From Apteryx mantelli (Eukaryota; Chordata; Aves; Apterygiformes; Apterygidae), in the NCBI RefSeq assembly GCF_036417845.1, contig NC_089978.1, positions 35,642,682 to 35,706,681 of the forward strand: DNA of 64,000 bases, given 5' to 3'. Below, piece after piece: positions 1 to 13,500 of the stretch. The position numbers were made by a program, and so were the translations under genes. A model generated the notes under the pieces. That model worked only from the letters and a program-made list of their open reading frames with translations. It was not told the DNA's origin and made no database searches. How positions within the stretch are numbered: position 1 is the stretch's first letter; every line of letters starts with the position of its first letter.

Positions 1-3000
1 ACTAGCACTATTTACTATGAGTTCCTTCACACAGTCACTGACTAAGGCCAATCTTAGTTGCGAGAGCTGAAAAGAAAAATATTCTAAGAATTTACAAGAA
101 TGACAGTGCTCTTGAAGCCAGTGAAATGTGTTTTATTTAAGCCACTGCTAAAACAAGGACAAATTTAGTGCAACCTGGAGTTCATGATCTGAAAACTGAA
201 TATACTGTTAAATTACTAAAATAGCAAAACTTATCACCATTATACAGTACAAGACCTTCATATTCATTGAGTACAACTACATAAACACTTATAGTTATTC
301 AAACTGCTTTTGGTATACAATTGCATCACTAACTGGGCTGTGAATTACCGTAACACTGCACAAATAAGCAGCAGTTCCAGCAAATTATAATAGATTTTAG
401 TATTAAATACTATTCAGACATTACAACAGAACCAAGGCCCTCTAAAACTACAACTCCAGCTATACAACAGGAATGTACAAAGATGGTACAAAATAAAGTG
501 ACTACAGTGGCTGGGGTCTGTACTTGGCTCTTCAGAGCTCAAGTACAGTAAAAGCTTGACAGTAGTGGCTCTTGCTGAAAAGCTAGAATTCTTACACTAA
601 AATCATTCCTGAAATTTGTATTTTTCTTTGCAAATCACCTGTGTAAAACTAGTTCTTTTTGCGCTGGTAACAGTGTTTACTATGTACTGTATTCCCATCT
701 CCAACAATATGCATCTATTTATAGAAAAGGTCCCATACAAAGTTACATTAGAAAATGTAACATTTAAAATTTGATACTATCTTTGGGAGACCTAATTAGT
801 CTCGGAATGTGTGTGGTTTTTTTAATTTATACAATCTTTTTAATCTCAAGAACAAAGATACTATGCAAATTACATGTAAGTACATGGCCTTAGCTTTTTC
901 ACATCCTCATTTTGAGACAGTAGATAGTCCTTAATTTTAGCATATGGTTTTGTTTTGTTTTCATAATGTTAAGGCTTTATGCACACTTTTGTATTATTTA
1001 TGCACCTCTTTCTCAATGTTTTAAAGTTGTTGTAAATATGGTCACTTTTAGTGCTAATTTACAGAGGGACTATTTTCACAGTGCTTTTTCTACAGAATCT
1101 TACAAAGCATATCAAAACACTTCCATCATACAGAATAACAAATGCATTTATGAAGTGTTTCAGAAAAGACTGTTTTTCTTGAACAATATATATTTTCCTC
1201 AAACTGGAAATTATATTTCCAAGTCAGGTTTCCCATATAGAAAAATGCAAGATGAGACAAATTCTACTTTATTACGTTTGTTTATAAAGCAGATTTGTCT
1301 GGTTTAAACAGACTGAAATTTGGCCCTTCATGTTTTTACAGTTCATCTACATTTCTGTATGTGTTCAGGAGTTTTAAATAAACTCAGTAATGATGTAACT
1401 CAAGATTCAGTCCAGCGAAAAATAGCTTTCTTACCAAAGAGGCAGAAAACAACAATTAGATTTAATCAGAATAATGCTTCCCACAAACTACTGCAATTAC
1501 TAATTTCTAATAATAATTGTGCCAAGCTGGTTTAATGCTTTTCCAATTCTGATACCCAACAGAAAAAAAAAAGGCAAAGCCTAAAGAACACAAATTTAAA
1601 ATGATTTGTGTAGAAAACTACTGTTCTTGAAAGTAAAAATCAAGTATTTTACAACACATTTTTCTCCAGTAAATTTGGAAACTCTGCTACATTCCTCAGA
1701 GGCTAATAAACCAAAATTCTTCCTTAATATAACACCAGCAGAGCTACATGATGTATTTTATCCAGTCTGAAAACAACATTCCTTGCGTAAAAAAACAACA
1801 ACAACAACAAAAAACTCTGAGTATAACTATTGTCTACTTAAGTTTTGATATCATTGTAAGCTTTGGGAATTGCAGAGTCTTCTGCTTTTCTTCAGAAAAG
1901 TGATTAAAAAGAAAAACAACATCAACTTTATAAAATCCAACATATCAAATAAATTAGTTAAAAACTGGCTGTTCTTGATTTTTTAAAATCTATTTATAGA
2001 TAGCTTTGCACATTTATGATGTCTTGAATTTCTCTCTTTTGATTTGGACATGTATAGAAACACTATAGTAATTCCATTTTATCTTCATTTTCTGAAATTC
2101 CACTTTGATGGGAATGCAAGGGATGAAAAACCAGAGCAAAGTTCAGCCTTGAGGCACTGTTCTTAATATTTTATGTTCTTGTCATTTAAACTTTAAACTT
2201 AAATTTATGTCTGTAAGTACATTATTGCTCTGTTAAAGAGAAGATGTTACAACCAAAAAATGGTTTCAAATTTTTACCTGAAACAAAAGTTGAAATTCAA
2301 CATTCTCAAAGACTACATCCTTTAAAAGGAAAAGAAAGGAAGATGGAGGATGGAAAACAAATAGGAAAAAAAAAAAGACAGCTTTTGTACAACCCGTCTA
2401 AGTTTATTACTAGCCCCATCTTCCAAATACAGAAATTGAGAACTTTTTTTTTCCCCTAGAGCCTCTAAAGATAGCCAAATCCTGGTGCTTTAAAATATCA
2501 TATTGCCTGCAACAAGGCAAAATAATCTGTGATGTTTTTCATTCTTTCTTGTCACACAGCATATGTAGGTCTTTCAATCAGGGAAATGATACATAAGGTG
2601 AAGTAATAAACTATGAACATAATATAGAATTTTAAGCTAAAGATTTAGGTTATATGTCCATATAGGTGAGATTTCATACATATAGATACATATACAAATG
2701 TATACAATGTGTGGACATGTGTACACACACACATGCATTTATAAAAACTTAAAAAAAAAAATCTTCGATTCAGTTTGAAAGGTGAACTTTGTGAGGTCCA
2801 AGGCAGGGTTCCTTTTCAAATCCAGATGACAAAGGAAGGACTAAAACATACCAGGTCCCTGTAAAAATACCTTTACTGAACATTGGGATGCCTTCCTGAA
2901 ACACAAAGACATTGCAAGGAGAGTGCTATCGAGTTCACCAGTGTGATGTCTTATAGTAATTTTGGGGGTAGGGAGGGGATCAGAATTGTATATATTCCAC

Positions 3001-4416
3001 TAAAATTCATAGATGTAAGGACTCCATTTCTCAGGGTCTGATCCCAAGCCAGGAGACTTGCACACCTATCAACTGTATATTTTTCTTTGAAACAGCCATT
3101 AAAATTCTTTTATTCATCCAAAATAAGTGAGACTCCATGATTCTCTTGCAAGTGATATGAAAACTCATACAAGCTGGCAACATGGTAAGTACCAGCAAGT
3201 GCCTTTTTCTCTCAAAGGATGTATTAAAAAAAATAAATAAATAAAAATCCAAAAGCACTTTCAGACCATAGGATATGTAAAGATCCAGATTTCCGCTCCA
3301 ATGGAAATGCAAGTCAGCAGCACTGGTACAAAACCTTAGATCAGACTGCTAAAAAGACTTGATTAAAAGTGCCTTAAAGAAAATAGCAAAGGTAGTTAAG
3401 AAAAATAAAAAAAACAATTTGCAGCAATTTTCTTCTTTATGTCTTAACTAACTTTCTCTCTTCACTAACTCTGAAGTGCTTATGGAGTAACAAAGTTATC
3501 TTTTCAGTGAAGAAAATTTATATATGGATGCAAAGAAAAATAAGTAGACTGGTCAAAAGATGGCCAAAATTTAATAAGAAGAAAAAGCTGTTTGCTACTT
3601 TTAACCTATCAGTGTGTGAGACAAACACACAAGTTCTTCAGACAAAATTAACGTCATAGAAGTACTTACACACAAAAAGCTTTAGTAAGGAAAAGAAAAA
3701 AGCGATTTAAATTTGATAGGCAAGCTTTGGCAAACCTTGCTGAAGAAGATTTCAGAAGTTATCTTCAGCTACCCACTCTGCCCTGCTGCCAGTAGTTATC
3801 CTTCTACAGAAGTCAAGAGAAGGGAACACATACTTGAACCTCAATGATTTTAATGCAAAATCGCACATAAAGTTAAACTTGATAAAGGCAGCTATGAAGC
3901 TAGTATTAAGAGGCTCCTTGGGCACTGTCACAGTTTTCCTCCTGCCAATGCTGCCCATGGGCATGTAACACCTGGCAAAGAGCGGTAATTTCTTTAGGGT
4001 CTGCAGCAAGATTTTCCAGAACTCTCCATCAGTGTTCTTAGTCTCACTGTGAATTTAGCACGCCTTGAAGCAGGAAAGAGCTACCCTGGCACAGAGGAAA
4101 TCCTGAATATCACGCTGTCACCTCTGAACTACTAGCACAGATGATCTATATTTTCATAAACTATTTCAATGGTCCGAACACAGCAGTAAATACAAGTTAT
4201 GTGTGGGTGGACAACACCGATTATGGACTGGATAAACACATCATGTACACAGTATCACAAAGCACAGCACAGCTATCTTGACTTTCACCTCAAAGTCTTT
4301 TAAATGCTGACAATTACTAGAACATTCATCAGTTAAATTTTACATTACATATCTGGGTTCTTCTTGTCTTCTTTTAAAAGGGGAATGAAGCAAAGAATGT
4401 TGCATCTTTGGATTTT
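1..4416 (-). other. AKAP11: Probable AKAP11 3' UTR and 3' flank
   Basis: Downstream of the AKAP11 stop there is AT-rich sequence with no recognisable repeat family and no gene. Mammalian AKAP11 has a 3' UTR of several kilobases, so most of this stretch is likely transcribed. Minus-strand AATAAA signals occur at about 131-136 and about 1,266-1,271. The first has a T-rich stretch just beyond it and may be the distal polyadenylation site. A (TA)/(CA)-rich patch sits at about 2,670-2,740 and an AAAT-rich patch at about 3,227-3,246. The true 3' end may lie outside the window. Confidence 0.5.
131..136 (-). terminator. Candidate distal polyadenylation signal of AKAP11
   Basis: TTTATT on the plus strand gives AATAAA on the minus strand, followed downstream (lower coordinates, about 75-100) by a T-rich stretch on the transcribed sense. 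It is one of at least two candidates and is not verified. Confidence 0.3.
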
Positions 4417-4563
4417 TCAGACATTTTCCAGAAGCCAACCAACCAAAGACTTATTTAGGACTTGTTCTCCATCAGATGCCTTCTCTATTATTTCACAGTA
4501 CTTCAGCACTGCTTGCAAGAGATCTCCCACTTTCCAATCACTTTCTCGCAGTCTTCTGGAAAG
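4417..4563 (-). other. AKAP11: AKAP11 terminal coding exon 12
   Basis: It is 147 nt giving 48 residues and TGA. The acceptor is CTCCTTTAG. It encodes DWKVGDLLQAVLKYCEIIEK and ends GWLLENV, aligning with the mammalian C-terminus (GWKVGDLLQAVLQYYEVMEK ... WLLENA). The exon runs on into the 3' UTR. Confidence 0.95.
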
Positions 4564-7500
4564 CTAAAGGAGAGATGGGGGAACACAAAACAAAATATTT
4601 GTACTAACACATCCTAATTAGAAGTTTTAGAAGTTATTCTTAAAACATTAGCTCATAAGAGAATAACTGTAAAGAGTTAATCATTAATCCCACAGCTATA
4701 AAAACAAAAACTTCCTCAAGGATCAAGCACTTCTCTTCAGGGCAGTTTTCACAGAAATTTCTTCTGGAGGGAGTGACATTTTCAAATGATGTGGTGCCAC
4801 AGGTATGAGGGCTGTGGTTCATCAAGACTGCAGAAAACAGGAAATTCTGAACACAAGATTAAGACATTCGCTACCGCTCCCATCCCAATAATGCACATAT
4901 AAAAAGACAAAACTCAGTCTTAATAAAAGGATGTGGATTTTGCTTTCACAACATATAGTGTGGTTTGGGTGGCACAGATGCTACCCTCAAAGGAAACAGT
5001 GTCTTCAGAGTTAGGAAATTATAGCGTCTTAGGAGAGAGGAAAAGGTGAGGATTAAGTTAAACTACCACTTGGAAGCAGAGGTCAGCGTAGCTGAAAACA
5101 ATTTTTCCCCCGGGGTCCATGCAAGAAACTTTCCTTGATTACATGTCAAGATCAGCTATATACAGAAGAAAGCCTACCCTAAGACATAGATGAATTTGCC
5201 ATTTTGCTTAAGAGTGAAAACTTCTAGTTTAAAAAAAAAAATCATTCTGGGCAGCTTTCTGAATAACTGTCAAAGTTGCATTTAATAGATAATTTACACA
5301 ACATTTACCCTACTTATTTTTGGAACTGTAGATTTTCTTTCTTTCTTTTTTTTTTTTTTTTAAATAGCCTTCATCATGATATCCTATATTAAGTTAAAAA
5401 AAATCCCAAAGAAAGTTCAGTAAAATAGATCCCACATCTACCAAACAAAGAATTCCTAAGGATTCTTACTCCTAGAAAATATGTGTAAACAGCAATTAAC
5501 TTCTTATAGGACATACTTGAACAAGCAAAAAAACCCAGACATCTAATCTTATACACAATATATCCTCAATATTGAAACTTTTCAGTGAAGAAGCCCATAT
5601 ATATTTTACATAAGCATATCCCGAAGACAACTGAAATCTGAAATTGTTTCTTTGAAATATTTGTGAAATTTAAAATATACCACAGGAAACAGAAGTTTCA
5701 TTGTCTACAACATAGCTATTTTGTAAAGGGTGATTGTTGGTTTATAAGAAAATGGCAGTTAGTCTTATGACAAAGAAGTTTGGCTAATGTCCAAAGACCT
5801 GTTTAGTCAAATACAGTGTAAAGTTTCTGTCTACTTTTCAAATCACATTAGAAAAAGATACCATCATGTTAAGATACACAGATCTGGCTTCACTAATCTT
5901 GGTTTTAATTTAGAGTTCAAGGATCAACCCCATCATTTCTTTTTCTGATTGATCCGTTTCCTACTGTCAGACAAGTGAAATATTGAAGTTTATTCAAAAT
6001 AGAAACCAGAAATTCTAAAATAACTAGATATGATCTGATTAAAAATTTAATATGTATGTATATCTATACACTTATATTTATTTTAATCCAGGCACTTGCA
6101 TATCCAAGCTGCCAGGATTCGTGAAAGAGTCAAGAACCATCTATTTACAAGCCTCTTGTTTTAGCTCCTAATCAATGTATTTCACTTCATACATTAGGAT
6201 TCATGTTATGCTCAGCAAGGCAGAAAGAAGTTGAATACCCGAGTAAGACTTCATACTGAGTTTCAGCAATTAGTACATTGCCTGATATATGCTAGGAGTA
6301 CTTTTGTCCTTTAGAGAGCAACACCGCATCAGAGGCTTGTTATCATACTGTGATCAGCTAGCGTAAGCTTTTCTTCTCTTTTGGAACCTTCTGACTGCTT
6401 ACAGTGAAAATTCTTGCTTTCAATGGGATCTCAAGCCCAGACTCATTCCCCACATTGCTTAGGCACCTTATCAAAGCACCTATGAGATGATCTAAAAAAT
6501 CCTTTAGTTGGAGAGAGAGATCAGCATCTATAAAGGTCAATTAAGTTTTCTGTTAGGCTGCAGCGCCCTCTGGAGGTGCCTGTCTTTACTCCTTAAGGAA
6601 CTGAGGATGACTATTTCTAATTTAAGAATCTCAATTTGGCCAGAATTCACTGGGCTCAGTCTGGGACTAGCTGCAAGACTTCTTATTTTGTACTACTCAG
6701 TATCTCACTTTTATTAATACAATCCTGAAAGAACAGTCTATTTTCAAAATAACCTCCCTATTAAATTACAAAAATCCTTTCAGAAAGTCCTCATTCTTTA
6801 AACTTTAAATCTGATGATTTGTTTTTACATTCTTACTTAAAAAAAAAAAAAAAACACCTATGTATGTCCTAATTTTCCTATACTAGGTCATTCAAACAGA
6901 AATAGTGTTCCGAAACCTGTGTATTTTGCTTCAAACCCCAAGAAATGGTAAGAGATGTGGAGTCAGACTAACACGACAGGTGAAGTTCTGGTGTTTGGCA
7001 ATTTTTAGGCATAAACTCCACAAAGTGGACAAGGACACAAATCTGCAAAGAGACAGTATTACACATTCTGATCGGGAAATCAGATAGAATCAAAACAGGT
7101 AATCCTTCCCTGCCCCCAAAAGGGAACAGGATTTGAATTCATTTTAAAATAACTGCATTTGGAGAACTAAAATAATAATAATAATAAAAATAAAATATCA
7201 ATATATAAAACCAAGAGAATCAATTTATTACTTAACATTTTCCAGACTGCATGACTACTGCCTGCCTGAAGGTCTTATGTTTTATCTTTAGCTGTCAACT
7301 AAGTATCAATTTATGACTGAAGTCAAAGTATCAAGTAGAAAAATATTACAATTTTTAGGAGTGCATGCACACTAGACACTTCTATTTTCCAGAGTGCTCT
7401 TCTCAGTATATTCTCTTATTAGGGTAGCTAGAAACAATTTAAAATACATACGTAGCTAACAGCATCTGTTCCAAGTATCTTTAGGCAGATTCAAATAGTA

Positions 7501-10500
7501 GCATCCCAACTGCAAAATCTAATGAAGTCAGACCTGGCAAAAGAATTAGAGACTGGGGGGGGGGGGGGGGGGGGCCACCTGCCATCTATTTTTTGTCTAA
7601 CATGCTATATATACACTGCAAGATCAGCTACAGGTCACAAGAAAGTTTACTGCTAACACTTATGGGTCCTAACACTCTTCTACCTGAGTGTTTGCAATAT
7701 TGCAATTCACACAGAGCAAGTACCAAATGGACAGATCTACAGATGAAGACAAAACCAGACTCACAAGGAGAATTAGTGTAATCGCTAAGCAAGACTCATT
7801 CATATCAAAAGAAGAACTGAAATGGACTTCAGAGACCTCTTGGTCAGGTATATAAGAACAGAAAAGTGAAGCATTTTCTTCCTTATGTTAGACTCTTACA
7901 AACTGTAACAGGGAAGTAATATGAAAAGAAGGATTAAGTCCAATAATTCCAAATAAAACCAGAAATGGAAAAAAAAAAAAGTGTTCTCAACAAATTGCCT
8001 TATAGTTTAGGAAGGCAAGAATAACACCACACCACAGATATTTCTAAATCAAACGCATACCGATCTCCAGAAAAGAAGAACAGAGGGACATATTTCAACT
8101 TGCCTAAAAATATTTCCCAGTTTTCTGGGCTACTTTAAAATAGAATAAATTAAATAAGAATGCAAGACTTCCTACTCTTAGGTTTGAGTATATACAGTTA
8201 CACAAAAGAAATCCAAAACTAGCATTATTTTCTGGGCTCTCTACAGCCAAAAAGGGAGAAGGCACTCTTAGGGCAACTCAGCCCAGGTAAGATCCGAACT
8301 GACCTCCAGAGATACCTTTCACACTCTATTAACACAAGTCTACAGTAACTAAGTACCTTCGGTGCGCACATTCGCTTAATTAAACTTTATGTTTAGTAAT
8401 ACTGACTTCTTCCCTGTCGCTCCTAGAATAATGATTCAAGCTTTGGAAAGCACCTAACTGAAGTCTCAAAACTAATTTTCTGAACTGAAAGCAAGTTCTT
8501 GCTTCCTTAGATACTAATAAACGCCTCAAATCATTTTTGTCAAGATCTTTGTTGTAAAACGCGTACTAATGGCATCACATTAAAAAGTCTCCTTTACCCT
8601 TTTTCATTTGTTAACACATTACAATATAGTATCTGATAAATTATCATCCCTAGCAATCTCATACTCAGAGACAATGTCCACATATCTGTTATTCTAGTCT
8701 TTTAGTAGCTAGGCATAAAATCATATTTCACAGGCTTACTGAAAACCAGAATGCCATTTGCAAAAGTGAAGAGCCATAAAGGTAGAAGATTCAGAAGAGG
8801 TTAAATATAATAAATGCCAGATTATTATGTGCAGCTTGGTGTATAGTCACATAAAGGAGCGAGTTCTACAATTTTACAGGAATAAAAAGTTTCTATTCTG
8901 TATTTGTGATAGAAATAACTCCAAGTCAGTTTGTATGATAAAATTTTGGCTCTTCCCTAAGTGACACAAATTGCTGAAACCTCTTTGACTTCTTTTATGC
9001 TCCACTTTCTCTTTCATCATATATTAAATTCAATCTATAAAGCCAAAATAAACATTCCTAAAAATAGTTTTTCGAGCCTTCATTCTTAATAGTTCTGGTT
9101 GAAATTGCTTCCAGAATAAAAACATACTTAAAATCAAATTTAATTAGAAGCTAAAATTTATTCTGATAAGAAAATGTGTATTTGCTAGCAAAAAAACCTT
9201 GAAACAGAACATCAGAATATTAAGTTAAAAATTCACTTGCATGAGCAAGTTCTCAGAAACGACAAGATTCAATTTATAGACAATTAAAGCAAACACTAAG
9301 TAAACAGTGCTTCAAAGAAATACATTTTTTCACTAAACAAGAACATCATAATTGTATCTTTTTTGGAGAAAGCCAAAGAAAACAAGTTGTGAAACAAGAT
9401 ATAAAAATATACTGTTAACTCTGCTTTAACTAACACTATTTACAGCACATGCACAGACTAACAGGCTGTTCTACTCTGACATCTCAGGATTTAAATAATG
9501 TTTTTTCTCAAAAGCAAATTTTTCCTTATTATTGTGTGGCAAATATAGTAGAAATAGCTGATGTATCAGAGCAAATCAAAATTAAGGTAAAATTACAATA
9601 GCAAATCCTTCTCCCCCCACCACCCCAAACCCCAAATACTTACAAAGACAAATTCCCTTGTAGCAGTGTCATGAAAATGAAGGTCAGACACCTCTGTTTC
9701 AGAAGCTGCCAGCCACTGGAGCGCTGCTCTGAGCTGGGGATCCACTATATTTGGTTCCAGATCAATATTCACTATTGCTAATGTCTTTCTTATTTGCTCC
9801 ATACCTAACATTAAAAATAAAATGTTCAAATCTACAGGTCCAAACTGTCTTAAAAGAATTGCTATGCATCACTATTAGATTATATTATCTTAAATATTTC
9901 ATTTTAGTGTATATAGATAATGAATGGCAAAAAACATCTGGGTCTGAAATGTTCTGTTCTTCTGGGATAAACTCTTCTTGCACATTTGCAGCTGAACGTA
10001 AACATATCTGAAGATTAAAAAGCATCTGAACTTTAATGCAAGATTCCAAGTGATAAGGACTTTTAAACAGTCTTTCATAATCCATTCAAACAGCAATGGG
10101 CTCTTACACTGTGCTTCAAGCAGTCATTTCAGTTTCAATCTGCTGTTTTTTGCAATGCCTTCATCTACTAAATTTAATAATGTCTGTGTTTCAGAATTCT
10201 TTCCTGTACAGGCAACAGACTGGTCAGGCTGCCTCTGTTTTTCCAAAATACAGTGCTGTTGTTTACTGAGGCCTATCCAATTTTTCAACACTTCCTTTAC
10301 AGCATGAGTTCCAGAAATGAACACAGTATTCAAAGAGCAGTTGCATGAATAACAAAAAACAGCTACAGCATCATCATCTTCTGTTCTCAGTCTGCATTTC
10401 TTATCCAGATATCACAGTAGTCCTCTGTCACACTGTCATAACCAACTAAGCATATGTGTAGGGCTCTCCAAGTTCTTCCTGAAGTCAACACTTACAGAAT

Positions 10501-13500
10501 GAAGGCAGTAGTCTAGAAGTATGACTTAACTTTTTAGAGAGACAGAATATATTTGAAATAAAAACATGTATTAATGTGCAGTTTACCTTAATCTCACTAC
10601 TCTTCCAATCAACCTTATAAAATTCAAGTACATAAGGTATACATTCCTACCTGCCAAAGATAAGCAAGAAAAAACAGATCTCCCCAGGAAGAAAAGGGTG
10701 AGAGAATTTACCTAGTGAACTGTCAAAACAAGAGTGCTTTTGGTGGAAGACAGAGTATTTGTCTAGAGCCCCAAAATCTAATATATTATAGAAGAATAAA
10801 CCAATTATAAAAAAATTAGCAACACTTACTGGATGGAAAGCATTGTGGTAATGTATCTATATAATCACTGGAAAAATGTGATACGTTTTTCAGTTTTACA
10901 AAATAGTTATGCATTTGGGAATAACAAGGCTTTGTCTCAAATTATTTGCTGAACAAGGTGCAGTTACTTGAGAGTAAACCAAACTAGCTACTGACATAAC
11001 CAGATCTTCCAAATGTACAGCACCATATACGAAGGTTTTCTACTCAGAACGCAATTTAAATGGTCCTATGACAAAAGTTATCTGAAATAATCTTCTCAAA
11101 TGAATAGTGAGATGGTGAAGCAGTTAAACTTTATAACTTCACTAGAAATGTTTTGCAAGAAATCCACAATACAGTAGGAAGCAGTCTGTTGCACTCCAGG
11201 AGACACTTTACTTGTGTAAAAAAATAAATTCAAGCACAATTGTACTCAAACAATTTAAGTGCATTCAAAATCCTAGAAATGTTTCGAGTCAACAACAACC
11301 AACAGAAAGCAACATTATACTGAAAACCTAAATGAAATCTACAGAGCAAAAATCATGTTTATTATAATTATTTTTAGTGGATAAAGAAAGATATTTAATA
11401 ATTTAGTTATTCTTTAGTATAAATATATTTACTTATGTATCCTCACAAACCCCTAATGGCCAGTCAGATTGGATTACAAAATTTAAGTGTGGTTCAAATT
11501 CCATACACTCTTCCAGGAGTTAAAAATAGTTTTGATGTAGGCAGAAAAATGTATTTGAAGATGTGCAAAAAGACTTAATTTCCTCTATAAGTAGGTAAAG
11601 GAGGTTTCTTGAAACTCTGATATTTCGCCTTCAGAATATACCCAACACAAAGAACAGCTCTGTTACAAATTGGTCTAACATCAGCTCATATTTAAACCAA
11701 ACTCATGCTGAGAGGCCAAGACATAAACAAGGCACTGCCTATTCAGCCTGTCCTCATTTGAGGCAACAACCCTTCGCAGTTCACTCTTAGGCTGGAACCC
11801 ACACGGAGCTCCTCTTAAAACCAGCAGGCTGTCAAAAGCTTCTGGACAGAATCTATTTTACATTACACTGAAAAGAAACAGTATAACAAAAATACTGAAC
11901 CCAAGCATTCTCATTTGTTCCTCATGACTGCTCTTACCAAGGTAAATATGGCCAATTATAACATGTTCTTTAGTGCCTTGAGAATAGTCATGCAGACGTG
12001 TTGCCATGGCTCGTATTGAATATTTTCCAAAGAGATTATTCCATACATATAAATTCACACTTTCAACAAGCCGGATCAGCATTCACTACCTTAACATTAA
12101 GAACGTGTTAGCTGAGCATCAGACTGACAAGCATTTCCCATAGGCTGTATTCAGAGTATTAAGAAGCGTTCATAGGGTATTAATATAAGAATGTCTTCTG
12201 ACTCTTGATTGACATGAATTATAATGGATAAGGATAATACAGTTACCACCTTGTTTTGTAGACTAAGAATCAAGAAAAATAATTAGTGTAGAGTACACAA
12301 GTCAAGAACAGCAGCCTATAATACTATAATTAGTAATAATAATACTACCTTCTACAGCATCCTTGGAGTCTTCATCTTTATCTTCTGTTCCATCACTATT
12401 TTAAAAGTAAAACAAAAAATTTAATACAATCCACTATATGCACAATAAGTGTAATCAATCCCAAGTTGTTAATCAGTAAAGGACATGAAGACCATAAAAG
12501 AATTAAGGAATGACCATGAAAAGAAGCTTTGCTTCTCACACCATTTCATGTTGTAAGTGGACTTGTCAATAAGTTTACAATATTTGCTCTTCAGGGAAGA
12601 AAGGGGAGGAGAGAAACAGGAGAAGAGTGTTAAGAAGATATTATAACATGAAGACATTTTAAAATAAGACAAAGCCCTTGTTTTTAAATTAAGGGGGACA
12701 GTTTAGTTTTGCTTCACATGTGAAAGGATTGAGCAGTCTTGGGTCACAATTATGAATAGCTAGAGGTTATTCAAAGCTGTATGACATGTGTTCTACAAAA
12801 TCAACTACCAAGCAATTTTGAAAGTTTTCACAAGCTAAAGGAAAATAAAAACAGAAATCCCATAGGAAGCAGGCTCTAGTTTGCATGAAAAAGTAAATCT
12901 AAAGACTTGTAAAATCGCAAGCAGGAACATGCATGAAAGGGACCTATTGTTTTGCAAGCAGAACAGGCAACATCAGTTTAGCACAGCAGAATTTATCCAA
13001 TCAGTATGGATTAATTAATGAAAAAATCATATTGTGATTAAATGAGAGGAGTGTGAATAATGTATCAGCATAAAAATGCACTGTATTCTTGTCTTCAAAA
13101 AAAATGATTTCATGCATTAATTATGAGGAATCCATCTGGTTTATATTTCTGGACTCAACCAACCTGTCTGATGTTGGAAAGGATAAATTCTCCTCATACA
13201 TATCCCCTTCTAAACCAAGACTGCTCCAGCTACTGCTGTTACCATTACTGCCAGGAGAAGAAGAGAACACAGCTGAACTAGAAAAGAACAATAGCTCAAA
13301 CTAGAACCTTCGTTTTCCTCAGAGTTGTTTTGTCAAGATATTTAATGCTAGAGCACTGAAACTTCCTAAATGGGTTTGCTGGAACAGAGTACAAACATGA
13401 CTGTCAGTGCTATTCAGAGCAGCAGTTTGCACAATAATGCAAAACTGGTAAGTTCTGTATACCAGTCAAAGTATTAATTTGTACTCATTAATTTTCTAGA

